Assembly: GCF_025698545.1 (NCBI RefSeq)
Contig: NC_068569.1
Location: forward strand, 310,001 to 374,000
Direction of reading: 5' to 3'
DNA from: Gossypium raimondii
Taxonomy: Eukaryota; Streptophyta; Magnoliopsida; Malvales; Malvaceae
Length of the DNA stretch: 64,000 nt
The notes under the pieces are model-generated. The model was not told where the DNA came from. It saw nothing but the letters and a program-made list of their open reading frames with translations, and ran no database searches. Both the position numbers and the translations under genes were made by a program. Positions 37,710 through 49,520 of this stretch are shown in pieces (the first letter of the stretch is position 1; each line of letters starts with the position of its first letter).

Positions 37710-39168
37710 GGTTTTCGTGAGGGACACTTTCTTGTTTCACAAACTATTTGTTGTTAGTCTTAGGTCTGCTCTTCTCTGCTTGCTGCTCCACAAAGCCCTA
37801 ACTAAACCCCTTTCTAATTATTTTAGGGTAAACTACTTGGGTAGTCACCTAACTTTTGGGTAAATTCTATTTTGATCATTCAACTTCAAAAATTTTCAAA
37901 TTAATCCCAACGGTTTCAAAATTTAAATACTTAAAAGGGGAAGTTGAGTAAGGATTTTTTATTGATCTAATAACAAATTTAGTCATCCAATATTTACATA
38001 TTTTATTATTTTAATTCTAAATCTAAAAATTTAATAAATTTAACATTCAATGTTTACAAAACCTGTCAATTTAATTTTAAATCCAAAAGTTAAAAAAACT
38101 ATTTAAAAATCATTTTGAATAAAAATGATAAAAATTATTTTAAAATTAAAAAACATAAATAAATTATAAATCAAAATCAAAACACGTGTTTTAAAAATAA
38201 TTATATTAATATTAATCAGAATAAATCAAAATGAAGTGGATGACATATGGGAGGGTGAGGGCCCTTGGTTTTGTATTTTAAGAATGCTTCCAATATGTTC
38301 ATTAATTTGCTTGGCAGGACACTCATTCTAGTCCTCTATTATTGATTTATTTCTCTAACGTCATCATTATGTACCACGCCTTGTTTTCTATAAAAAAAGA
38401 AGAAAAAAAAGATACCAGTACCACCACGTTTTTCACGAATTTGGGATAATAGAAGTTATCCTATTGTAGATTTTTATAGTCTAATTATAAAGTTACAAAA
38501 TAATTATTTAATTATTTAAAGTATCTTTTTGTCATTAATTAGTTAATATAAATATAAAAACATTTAGAAATTTAAAATAATTAAATAACTAAAAAGATAA
38601 AATTAAATAATTAAGTGATCATTTTATAGTTTTACTAATAGTTGAATGACTAATTTCTAATTTTTATAATTATATGATCAAAAAATTTATTGTTAGGTGA
38701 CTATTAATATTGTAATTTATTCAAAACTAAATATATATATATAATAATATGTAATACTATAATATAATCATTAAAAATATTAAGATGCCTATATATAATT
38801 TTTTTAATAAATGAAAATTATAAAACTATTAAATATTAAATTAAAAATATTATATATTTTCTAAAAATTTAAAAAAATAATATGAGGGGAATTAAAATGA
38901 GTTTAAATTAATCTTTTACAAATATGGATGAGCTGAAGTAAAACTTTAAATCAGGTTAAACTTGAGTAAGCACATGTTAATGTTGTACTTAAACTCGAGC
39001 ATGAAAACGAACTTGTTACCTAGCATAACTTAAGACGCAAGCAAAAGAAAAGTGGAAACTCAGTCAGATTCTCTACCATGCCTGAACTAAACAGTTCCTT
39101 CATTAATTTTAAAACGAGGGAGTAAACATATTACAACGATTCAAACTAACAGCTTCGAGTGAATCGGA
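37710..39168. other. Intergenic: UTP25 5' flank and GDSL 3' flank
   Basis: The first ~130 bp are the UTP25 leader and promoter side, including CAAAGCCCTAA near 37795. The rest is very AT-rich. Bases 38283-38340 reappear in diverged form at 45988-46045, and 38460-38730 resembles AT-rich blocks at 41560-41770 and 46340-47000. No genes were seen. Confidence 0.5.
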
Positions 39169-40589
39169 TTACACAGTAACACCAGAATTTTCACCCATTT
39201 CACAAATATCACCATCGGCATCGTTGTTGTTTGGCAGTTGTGCCATTTTCTTAACATTAAAGGGATAAGCTATGGCATTGGATTCAGAATCGTAAGCCTC
39301 AACTGCAATGACCTCATTCCATGCATCCGAAGTATGAACCGCATCCCAAAACACGTACTGACTTCGGTCACCGCATGGCTCCGAACCTGGGATACAAAGA
39401 TCTCCACCACTCCCTATGTCACAGCAGCTAGCATTTGCCACTGTAAAACCAAGGGAGTTTGCTGCGCTTGCTCCCGTAGGATTTAGATACGTAAATTTAG
39501 CGTCGGTGGAGTTGCTATTCAGTTCATCAACAAGCGGTATAAGCCTCTCATTGAAAAGTTGAGCTGCAGTGTTCATTTTTTCTACGCAGGCAGAACCATT
39601 TGTTCCATGCACCGCCATTGCATTTGGAGTACACCCTATGGCACCAAGTCCGAACAGTGCAAACATCCTTGCGCCGTTATTGTACAAAGTCTGGTGATAA
39701 TAAAGAAAACAAACCCCTTCTAAGATTAATGAAGTTTTAGTTTAACAATCTAAGCCCCATTATATTTTCCAACCTTTATTTTCAATGAATATTGTTCGAT
39801 GAGATAAGCAGCATATTGCTGTGGAGTGAATAGGTGGCTGCTGTTGTACATCTCTGGCTTGAAATAGTTGTTAATGTAGTCATTGCTGCCTATTTGAACC
39901 GCATACATGCATTTGCCTAAAAGCTTTGATGCTGCACATTTTCCCAACATCTCAACTATTGTTGAGATAACACTTTGGTGGTTGCTTAACTGCATGTCCA
40001 TGCTTATTCGAACACCCTGCACAGTTTAACTATTGATTTAGTGCTAACTCAGATACTAAAACATGGTGAATATACCTACCAAACCTAACATAATTACCAG
40101 ATGTTGGCCACTTTCATTGAGAATTCCAGCCGAACCAGATGCATAATTAACACCTTTGAGAATCTCTTGGCCTCTTGAAGTGGCAAAAGGAGGAATAAAT
40201 TCTTGGAAACCCAGTAGTTGAACTGTAATTGTGCATATTAATATTTAGACGCAGTGCATCTTAATTAGCAGCAAACAATTTGTTATACATTTTTTGTATA
40301 GAGAGAGAGAGGGAGGAAAAGGCAAACCAATGATATCCTGCATGGTTCGACCATTAGTAAACCTTCCAGTGGGTCCTTTAGGGAAATCGATACCGTAAGG
40401 CCAATAATTTACTTTGGCCTCCGTCGCAAGGTTGTTATTGTTTCCATTATCCGACAATGAGTCCCCGAAGATAAAGTAGCAAGGCACTTGTGGTTCTGCA
40501 TTGACACAATGATAAGTGTTGGAGACAAACAAGAAGGGAATTACAAGCAACAGCCACCATGGCTGAAGCTTAGACGCAAGGTTAGCCAT
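39169..40589 (-). CDS. GDSL esterase/lipase
   Basis: Four exons, 40328-40589, 40098-40222, 39774-40016 and 39169-39690, join in frame to give 383 residues. Residues 1-31 look like a signal peptide (hydrophobic core [12 protein letters not shown]). Block I is [14 protein letters not shown] with the nucleophile Ser44. Block III is [10 protein letters not shown] with Asn184. Block V is [13 protein letters not shown] with Asp326 and His329. The oxyanion and catalytic set of SGNH hydrolases is therefore complete. Plant members are mostly secreted and act on lipid or cell-wall esters; the substrate cannot be told from sequence. The acidic, Asn/Asp-rich tail after [10 protein letters not shown] is longer than usual. 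The gene looks intact. Confidence 0.95.
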
Positions 40590-41779
40590 TGAGGAGAATG
40601 ACAGTATGAGAAGAAGCCTGAATGTTGGAATCGACAATGAAACGAAGCACAAATTTAAGGAAATATAAAGAGGGGCGAGAGAGAGAGAAAACAGGTAAAA
40701 GTTATCATTTTTAAATTTAAACAAATGAAATTTATCATGATTAACAATATTATTTTATTTTAACGGTTCTTAAGTGATATAATAAATAATAATCAGTAAA
40801 ACAAAATAAATAAGTACTAACCGGTATGAATATTTTCTATATTTAAAATTATGATTGTGTGGAAATTTTTAATTCAATAAGGGTTTAAAAATTGTGTTAT
40901 TTATGTTTAAAAAATGGTGAAGAGAAGTCAAAATCGTTATTGGAGAAGTCTTTAAAATGTTGTTCGAAGAGTCAACAGATCCTTCAACATTAATGGAGGA
41001 TGTCTATGCTCGATTTTATCTCTACATTTTATCTTTGAACTTTGTGTAGAGCTCTCGACGAGTTCATGAAATGAAAGTGTCTCATCCACCAAGTAAATGT
41101 AAACATTCGGCTTTTACGGGGTTCGAGCCCATACTCTTACATTGCATTAATATATAAACATGATATCACTTGAGTTAACTCAAAAACTCTCCCCAAAGAC
41201 AACACTTACCCAAAGATAAAATCAGTATTAATTGTTTTTTTTTTTTTAGTTCACTTAATACATGGTTTTCTCCCTAATGTTTTAAATATTTATTAGTTAT
41301 ATTGAGTTTTGATTTAAATAGGAAATTTTATTTTAGAACTTATTTTTTATTTACAAAGCTGAAAATAAAGACATAACTAAAAAATATTGAGCTACTGATC
41401 CAACAAGTATTAATATTTTAATACATGAAGACATTTGTTTTTCTTGGTTCTAACTAGTTTGGTCTTTTACTACATGATGACGATTCAGTACTTTATAAAT
41501 CTGATAAACGAGTGGTTTTCAATATTTTCTGGATATATCTAACATTAAAAAAAGTAAAATCATAAAAATAAATTAAATTAAATTACACAATGTATAAATA
41601 TTAAGAATTAATTATTTTAGAATCAATATTAAATTGAAATTATAATGTGTAAATATTGAGGATTAAAGTAATTATTATGCCAAATTTAAAAGTTGATGAC
41701 CGAAAAGACAAAATTTAATAATTAAAAATTTTATAACTTTTCATAATTGAGTAACTAAAAAAAAAATACATATAAAAGT
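40590..41779. other. Intergenic: GDSL 5' flank
   Basis: A GA-rich leader (AGAGAGAGAG near 40680) adjoins the GDSL start. The remainder is AT-rich with no coding sequence. A GGGGTTCGAGCCC word near 41120 mimics a tRNA T-arm but has no cloverleaf around it. Confidence 0.5.
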
Positions 41780-42329
41780 CCATTTTTTTAAAAATTTACC
41801 AAAATGGGCCCGGTAAATAATTATTTACCAGAATGGCTCTATTTCCCCGAAAGCGCGTCCACGTCAGCGCGATGTCAGCGGAAGTGGAAGGAAAACGCGT
41901 CCCTGAGGAAGTGTTTTGCCTATGTGGACAAAAATCGCTCCCTCAAGGGCGCGCTTTATGCCCAAGTAGGCAAAACACTTCCTTAAGGACGCGTTTTGCC
42001 CGTGTCTCCTGCGGTAGGGTTTTGGATTATTGGTTTAGGGTTAGGGTTAGGGTGTTTTTAAGTTTAGGGTTTTAGAGAAAAAATTAAATAAATAAGGGAT
42101 TAGGGTTTGTCAATTAAATTAATTAAAAAATTTTCAAAAGCTGGATTAGTTTTCGTGTTTATTATTTTTAAGAAAAATCAATTAAATTAGAGTTTAGGGT
42201 TACTTGAGTACTTTAATTAAAAAATTTAAAAATCGATTAGGATTTAGAGTTAAGGGTTTTAAGGAAAAATCAAATAAATTAAGGTTCGAGGTTACTAGAG
42301 TAAATTAATTATAAATTTATAATAAATTA

Positions 42330-42640
42330 GTAAATTACAATTGCTTTATTCAACATATTACCTTATTTAAAAGAATTTCTATTATATTAAAATTGCCTTA
42401 TTTAAAACGTTATTGTAAAAAATTTGATTATAAAAAAATTACCTTATTTAAAACGTTATTGTAAAGAATTTCGACTATATTAAAAATATTAAAGTAAATT
42501 ACAATTACTTTATTCAACATATTGCCTTATTGAAAAGAATTTCTATTATATTAAAAATGTAAAAGTAAATTTCTATTTTAGTACATGAAATAATATAGAA
42601 GAATTTCTATTTTATTACATCAAATAATATCAAATTATTC
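42330..42640. repeat. Diverged AT-rich tandem repeats on the PMD 3' side, copy 2
   Basis: Repeated phrases CAACATATTRCCTTATT, AAAACGTTATTGTAAA and GAATTTCTATTATATTAAAA alternate through this stretch. It corresponds in place to the 70-bp array of copy 1. Confidence 0.7.
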
Positions 42641-44821
42641 AAAATGTTTGTACAAATATATTAAAATAAAAATCAATCTCTGTGCCACGGATTCGATTGC
42701 CACATGGCGGTAGTCGATTCTGTATTGGATTCCTCCTTTGTCTAGCTTTAGGCGGAGGTTGTGGTTGCTCTGGCGGGGATTCTGGTTCTTCCGGTAAGGT
42801 ATCTAGTTGTCGGTGTTGGGACGATGAGCCACATTGATAGAATAGTGACTGTTGAGGTGTTTGTATCATCAACAGTGAAGCTGTTTGAAACCCATAAGGT
42901 GACGGTGATTGGTAAAAAAAAGAGTTCCCCGACGGCCCCTCTTGCGATCCCTCGTGTAACGCTGGCCTATACATCGACGGTCCACTCGGCGTAACGGAAA
43001 ATGGAGATGAACCGGGCCATGGACTCCAACCTGCCATAGGACTCGAAAAAGGAAACATATAAGGGTTAGGATACATAAAAGGGCTAGGATACGCACCTGG
43101 CATCATCTGAAAAGGCTATGCTGTGGGTATCGTCGGTTGAACTACTGGTTGGGTGACTGTGTCGGTGCTCTCGCTGAGCCTGGTGATTGAATGGCCACTG
43201 ATGATGAGCCGGGTGAATGTCTGGGCCTCGTTGATGGGCCTGCGTCGTCGTCCCTTCGTCTTGAATTTAAAAGGCCACATCGTTCCCTTTGGACACGTAA
43301 TTGCCGCTGTCTTTCCTCTACCGACAGTAAATACGGCTTTCCATGGATCCTAAACCATGGCATGTATTCCAGTACGTACGCTAACTCAGGAACGATGATC
43401 AGTTCCCGAGTAGGTATATAATCATACCGATCTTCCCACATTTGGATGTAATGTGACCAGAATCTCGGCCAATCCGTATGCAATTACCGTAGGTCGATTT
43501 TGTGATGATCATCCAACACCTCAGGTGCCACGGGGATCGATTCTCGGAATCCAAATTGTCGTGATACTCTGTCTGACTGGTGCATCTCCACGGTCGCATA
43601 GTTGACCAATGCGACTTTCACGTGCCAAGCGTTTGGATTTTGGAAGTACTCATCCGGAATTACTGCTCGAAATGCCGGATCCTCGTATGGTGTCCATTCA
43701 AACTATATGAACATGTTGGAAATATTAGTTATATACATAATACTAAATACCAATCGACTAGCTCATGATGGAAATATCAATTTTATTTAATACTTATTTG
43801 TGCTTCCGACTTCTGGTCTAATAGAAGCTGTATATCTTCAAGACAGCTAAGTAATCCAGCATAACTTGCCGGATGGTTCCACCTAATTAAATAAATTTTT
43901 AGCATACTATTATATTTTAAATCTACGTAATAATTGTAAAATCTAATATAAAATTTACCTCGTTATGAGTGGGAATGTATATGGGTGGTTCACTCGAGGA
44001 CGTAAAAATGGAAAGCGAAACCGTGCCCATGACTGCAATAGTGACAGGCAACCTCCGATTTTCGCTTTATTCGGTCGTGTCGCCCCGCACATCTCCTGGT
44101 ACAGTGTTGCCAACACGACCGACCCCCAACTCAATTCACCGACTGCTCTAAAATCAACGAGTTTTAGCAGCCATCTTAGATGTACGAGGTTCTGTGACAA
44201 GTCCGGCATCAGATAACCTCCAATTATCTAAAGAATGTATGCCTGAGCATATCAGATTCTTTCTAGTTCGGTTGAATCATCATCCAGATCTGGGAATGTG
44301 CCTCGTAACCAGCCCATCTCGATCCGACCTCCGTTAATATTCTCCGAAATAGCGCCCAAAAGCTCGTAGCATACCGCTCCCCAATCGCTAGATTGAATAG
44401 ACCCGGTGACTGGGTACCCGTCCACCAGTAATCCCAATTGCAGATTCACATCTTCCAAAGTGATAGTGCACTCTCCAAATGGAAGATGGGATGTGTGCGT
44501 CTCGGGTTTCCACCTCTCAATCAACGCACTGATAAGTTTCAGGTCCAACTTACATCCCCGGCCTACTATCGCCACGTGCCAAAAACCTGCTTCTCGCAGG
44601 TAATTCTCTACCAACGGTGATGGAGGACCATGCATATTACAGATACAGCATTGCAATATCCAATTTACAGACTTTTATAACAAATAACAAATTAATATTA
44701 TTTAAAATTGCATAAATAAAAAAATCTTAAATAATATTTAAAAATTAAATTTAACACTTACCATTTTCATTTGTTCGACGGATATGTGCTTGTCATCAAG
44801 ACGAATCAATTCTCCGGTCAT
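42639..44821 (-). pseudogene. Plant mobile domain gene, copy 2, broken
   Basis: Exon 1 is 44762-44821 (MTGELIRLDDKHISVEQMKM). The large exon carries [59 protein letters not shown] and LYQEMCGATRPNKAKIGGC. A further exon includes YIPTRELIIVPELAYV and YMPWFRIHGKPYLL. A Pro-rich tail runs to about 42640. A TGA replaces a codon that should be Arg just after ELERI (near 44250), and frames break near 43110-43140 and 43480-43500. The PMD core is otherwise better preserved than in copy 1. Confidence 0.85.
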
Positions 44822-45240
44822 TGCTAAATTCGTACAAATTTTTACGATTTAAAAAAATTTAAAAAAATAAAATTTATTTTTTAAATAATTAAAAAATTAA
44901 AGCTCTTTTAAATAAGGATTTGAGAGAAAATTGAGAGGAAATTGAGAGGAAATTAGAGAAAGGATTTATTTGTGAAAAAAAAATGAAAGGGTGGGGGGTT
45001 TTATAGTTTTTTTTTTTACCGTTGGGGGGGTCACCAACGGTAAAAAAAGTAGTCGTTGCTACTGTTCACGCGTGGCCAAAACGCGTCCCAGGGGAGCGCT
45101 TACGTGGCAGGAAAACGCGTCCTTGCGGGTGCGCTTTGTTGCCACGTAGGCAAAGCTCTTCCTTGAGGAAGCGTTTTCCTGCCACGTCCCCTGACATCGC
45201 GCTGACGTGAACGCGCTTTCAGGGAATTGGACCAATCCGG

Positions 45241-47424
45241 TAATTAATTTATTTTTTAAACCTTCAAACTAACGTTTTTTTATCAAAACAACTTAAAATG
45301 GACAGAAAAACTAACTTTGTTAACGTGACATACACGTATATTGCCACATAGATGCTATGTTAGTAACGTTAATGTTCGGGAACTTTTCTATCCATTTTGT
45401 ATCAAAAATAAACTTTGCAATCCATCTCGGGTTGTTTTGACAAAAAGTGCTAGTTCAAGAGCTAAAAAATGCGGAAAATATCCACGTCTAAACCATATCA
45501 ACATTTAATTAAAAATTCCAAAATTTATAGAATATTTTTAAATTTTTGTAAAATTTCAAATTTTCATTAAAAATATTCAAAAATATATAAAAAAATATAA
45601 AAGTTATTTAAAGTATTTCAAAATTATAAAAACATTTAATTTATTTAAAAATTCAAAAATAATTAATAGTTATTTTAAAATTTTAGAAAATATTAATAAA
45701 TATAAATTTATTCTATGATAATTTTAAAAATTCTATAACTTTTGAAATTTTTAATTAAATTATTAACATGGCATATATGTGGATTGTCACATAGATGGAT
45801 ATCAACGAAGTTAACGTTCAGTAACTTTTCTATCCATTTTGTATCAAAATAAACTTTTCCATCCATATTAAATTATTTTGACAAAAAATTAGTACAAGAA
45901 CTAAAAACTCGAAATATCAAATAAAAGTTATAATAACCTTTTTTTTCCAAAGTTAAAAAGTAAAATAAGTCATTATGATTTTTAAAAATGCTTCCAATTT
46001 GTTAATTAATTTGCTTTGCAGGACGCCCAAACTAGCTCTCTATTTTCTTTTTTAGTTGGAATTAGAGTTTCCACAATTAATATTTATAGCGAGTGGTATC
46101 TAAAACAAGATAAAATACTGATGATGAAACATAAAAGATATAACTGTAGGTGACTGACAAAACATACAACGCAAAAATAATTGAGTTCCTGCCTCTCGTG
46201 ATCATGTACGACCGGAAGGTAGTTTCAGATCAGTTTTTGTTTGAAGCGGGTACCACAATTATTATTTGTCGGTGAGTTCATTTTTTTGAGCATTACTTTT
46301 GCGTGCTTCATAGAAATAAATTTAAGGTAAATTATCTTTGTAATCACTTAATTATTAATATTTTTACCATTTAATTATAATAAATTATAAAATAATTATT
46401 AAAAAATTTTAGTCATTGGCCATTAAATGAATTAAAAAGATTATGTTACTGCTTTATAAAATTAACATGATAATAATTTTAACCTTTAACATTTGTATAT
46501 TGTGATTATATTAATTTAATCTTGATTTCAAAAAGATTAACACGGTCTGTTTTTTTAATTTCAATTTTCTTTTGACATTTTCTCCTAAAAATTAAAAAAA
46601 TAAGTAAATCTATCAATTATTTTTATGACAATATATCAAAACGGAAACACCTAAAAATCTAAGATAATATTTTTTATCTTTTCTCTTTCTTTTAAAATTT
46701 TAAAAGACCAAATAAAAGTAAAATTACAAAAGAGACTAAATTACACAATGTGTAAATGTTGAGAGTTATTTTTTTGGAATAAAGACTAAATTGACATGGT
46801 ATATAAATGTTGATTATTAAAGTTACTATTATACCAATTTTAGAAGTCATCCATTAATAATTTAATGGCGGTGACAAAAAATTTAAATTGTTGAATGACC
46901 AAAAAAAAAGTCGAGGAATTGAGTGACCTTTTATAACTTTTAAATTTTAGATTATGAAAAATACTAATAGTTAAGTCGTTACTAATACAATTTTCCCATA
47001 AAATTAAAGTTGAAATAAAAAAATTAACCATTAAATTATAGTTTTTTCCATTTAAATAATTTTTTGGAAAAAATTATTATTAACCAATCAATTTATAATA
47101 CATGACAAAAATAATAATTGTTTTCTTCTTCTCTCTCTCTCTCTCTCTTTTCTTTCTTTCTTCTTCCTCTCATCTCTCTCCATTAAACTCTTCTTGTTTT
47201 CATGAACATAACCCACTCAAGCTTTTATGAAACTAACTGAAGTAGTTCTAGTTGTTGTCGATGAGCTTAAATTTTGTAACAACGACAATTACCCAATAAA
47301 GGGTAGGTATGGTTGGTAATTTGTCTGAATTATATGAATTTGTTAGTGTAAGTAACAGATGAGTTTCTCGTGTTGTATGCTTCTAAAGAAAGCTGCATTG
47401 GCCATTCATACAAGCTGATGTTAC
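45241..47424. other. Intergenic AT-rich DNA with duplicated blocks
   Basis: A block of about 150 bp near 45325-45480 is repeated in diverged form near 45766-45925; both carry ACTTTTCTATCCATTTTGTA. Bases 45988-46045 match 38283-38340. A (CT)n run of about nine units lies at 47129-47148. No protein-coding gene was recognised. Confidence 0.55.
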
Positions 47425-47530
47425 TCGTTGCAGTATCCGAAGCTTTTCGGCTTCAAGCGTCTACAAAGATGCTCAAGCTCCTTTACAAACTTTACGGCAC
47501 CATCAACTATGGATGCTTGTTCAACACATG
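47425..47530 (-). pseudogene. Relic of a bHLH transcription factor (helix 2)
   Basis: The minus strand reads EQASIVDGAVKFVKELEHL, the second helix of plant bHLH factors of the (D/E)QASI..GAI.FVKELE.L type. After a frame change it continues LEAEKLRILQR, the usual extension. No basic region, start codon or further exons were found, so this is a fragment. Subfamily cannot be settled from 30 residues. Confidence 0.5.
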
Positions 47531-47792
47531 CAACCATCATTTGTGTTAAAACTTTAATTTTAAGCTCTTGCTTTGGAAAAAACGTGGGGTGATAAGAGAA
47601 ATGGAGGAAAATAAATTATATTTAGGTGTTATAATTTGATTTGATTGGTTAAAGTTTTTTTTTAGAATGAATAAAATGGTTGAACCTTGTTTCTGAAAAC
47701 TTCCTTTCTCAATGGACATTACCCACTGCCCTGTCAAGTCTTTCGAATATGTTACCCCAAATCCAAGTAAAGCATAGCCCTTAGGTGTTAAT

Positions 47793-48065
47793 CACCGTCC
47801 GCCTCTGGTTCTGCCAAGTCTCCAATAAGAGAGTCGATGATGAAATCGGTTACAGTAATCCCATCACCGTTTGTTGGTAATGTCCAAAAGTGCCTCAACA
47901 TCAGCAATTTGTTCTCCCGGTTTCTCAACTCAAGAAGGAGAAAAAGAAATGCAGAACATAATAATACCACGTTGATGCAACCTCTCTACTGCACTGAAAA
48001 TGGAGTTGAATTTAGCAGAACCAGTAATAGAAAGATCATCTATTTCATCTGAGACAAGGTTTAAC
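47793..48065 (-). pseudogene. Relic of an NSE4 (SMC5/6 complex kleisin) gene
   Basis: On the minus strand, GSAKFNSIFSAVERLHQR continues after a 40-bp GT...AG insert as VEKPGEQIADVEALLDITN. A stop and frame change follow, then DGITVTDFIIDSLIGD. This matches the N-terminal part of plant NSE4, the kleisin subunit of the SMC5/6 complex. Dropping the GT...AG insert restores the Gln-Arg-Val-Glu-Lys-Pro reading, so the insert looks like an intron remnant. The fragment is short, has stops and lacks the rest of the gene. Confidence 0.55.
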
Positions 48066-49520
48066 AAAATTACCCCATTTAAAATATAGTCAGTAAATAG
48101 AGAAATCAAGTTCACAATCAAATTACTTGCTTTCCTTTTATTTGAACCCGCTATGTATATACAAATTTATTAAAGATATCTTTTTGGTGGTTGTTTTCGA
48201 AATTCGCTCAAATGAAAAGCAAATTGGTACAATATTTTAAAAATAATAATAATAAGAGCTTACAAATACAATAAGAAATAATAAATAAATAAAACTTCAT
48301 TCATTTCCCGTTCATTCTGTTCTAATCCAAATACATAACCAGAAAGAAAAAAGAGTTAAAATATGCTATCAGTCCCTATATTCTTCATAAATTGAAATTT
48401 AATATCTTTTACTTTCAAATTTCAAAAAATTAAGTGCAACTTTAACATAGTTAAAATTATTTTGTTAAATTCAGGTTCATTACAATATTATTATTTTTAG
48501 TTATATGGCTACCAAGTAAGTTTTTTCAAAATATCACACTAACAAATTTAATAATATTAACATTTGGATCTGAATTTTGAAATTTAAATAGTTAAGGGAC
48601 TAAATTTTTTAAAATAAAAGTATACACATGGCATACTTTAACCAAAAGTTGAAGGTGGTTTGGAAACTGGGCCCATTCTATTATAATGGCCATCTTATTG
48701 CTAGGTCCGTATTGGGCTTTCGAGGATAACGTTTAGAAGTCCAAGGTGGCGTAGTAGATTCAACGCTTCGTCTTTATACGGTAAAATTCAGTATTCATTA
48801 AGATAAACCAAAAAAGGAAAAAAAAAAAAGAAAAAGAGTGAAAGAGTAGGGGGAAAGGGAACAGAAAGAGATTGACACAGTTGAAAAATTGCTTACACAG
48901 ATGAATTAATTCAAATAGTATACAAAGGCACAAATCAAGAGATTTTAATTTGATTTTTGATATGTTATGAGTTTGGGTGAAATTGGGGAAATTGAGAACA
49001 GGAAACGAAAACGAAAACCTAAATTGAAAAACTGGGGAAATAGAACGGATCAAAGAAGAAGCAGGTCAGAAGGATTAAGGGAGCGGGCTATCAAACATTA
49101 AAGAGATCCAGGGAAAAAGAAATGTAGGCCCAACAAGCAGCCGACTTGCAGACAACAAGCTTGAATCAGCTGAAGATCACTACAGCAGTAACGAATGGAC
49201 CGTTATGATGATTTCAACAGCTAGCTAACAGTGGCTGACACCATACTGTCTAAAAATAACTGCATTAGTACTAAGCTGCTACTAGTTTGTTACAACAATT
49301 TCATGTATAAATTGCATTGGAATGAACAAATTTCCTTTATGAATCAGTATTTTTCTCTTCTTCTACCTCTCTTTTTCTCTTCTTAAATTCCTATTTTCTT
49401 CAATCCAACCTCGGTTCATAATATGATATTGAAAAAAGAATTTGTAATCAGAAACTTCCTTATTTTGCTCTTATATTGTGAAATAATAAAAAATCTCAAA
49501 GCATTGTTGAGTTTAATTCG
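48066..49520. other. 5' flank and leader of the epimerase pseudogene
   Basis: Near 48670-48715 there are GGGCCCA and TTGGGCTTT words (site II-like) and a likely leader after 48760. Bases about 49120-49420 (TATAAATTGC near 49306, pyrimidine-rich TTCTCTTCTTCTACC) resemble a Ty1-copia LTR end, but no matching termini or target duplication were found. No other gene was seen. Confidence 0.4.

Larger units (their letters stand above)
41780..45240. mobile_element. PMD-carrying Mutator-like element lacking transposase (copy 2)
   Basis: GC-rich subterminal arrays flank the unit (41845-42000 and 45060-45235; for example CGCGTCCACGTCAGCGCG and CGCGCTGACGTGAACGCG in near-inverted arrangement). The inner parts of the termini, AAATTTACCAAAATGG on the left and CCAATCCGGTAA on the right, match copy 3. 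The outermost GGGC ends are not recognisable, so both edges are approximate. Between the arrays are telomere-like and AT tandem repeats and a PMD pseudogene; the transposase half is missing. Confidence 0.7.

Noticed and set aside
41110-41130. GGGGTTCGAGCCC resembling a tRNA T-arm
   Set aside because: No acceptor, D-arm or anticodon arm can be folded around it.
44640-44662. Loss of the splice acceptor in PMD copy 2
   Set aside because: Comparison of the three copies places the acceptor at AAAAG before TCTG, which is kept, so no splice lesion is needed.
49120-49420. Possible Ty1-copia LTR in the epimerase leader
   Set aside because: The 3' part looks LTR-like, but I could not find matched TG...CA ends or a 5-bp duplication.
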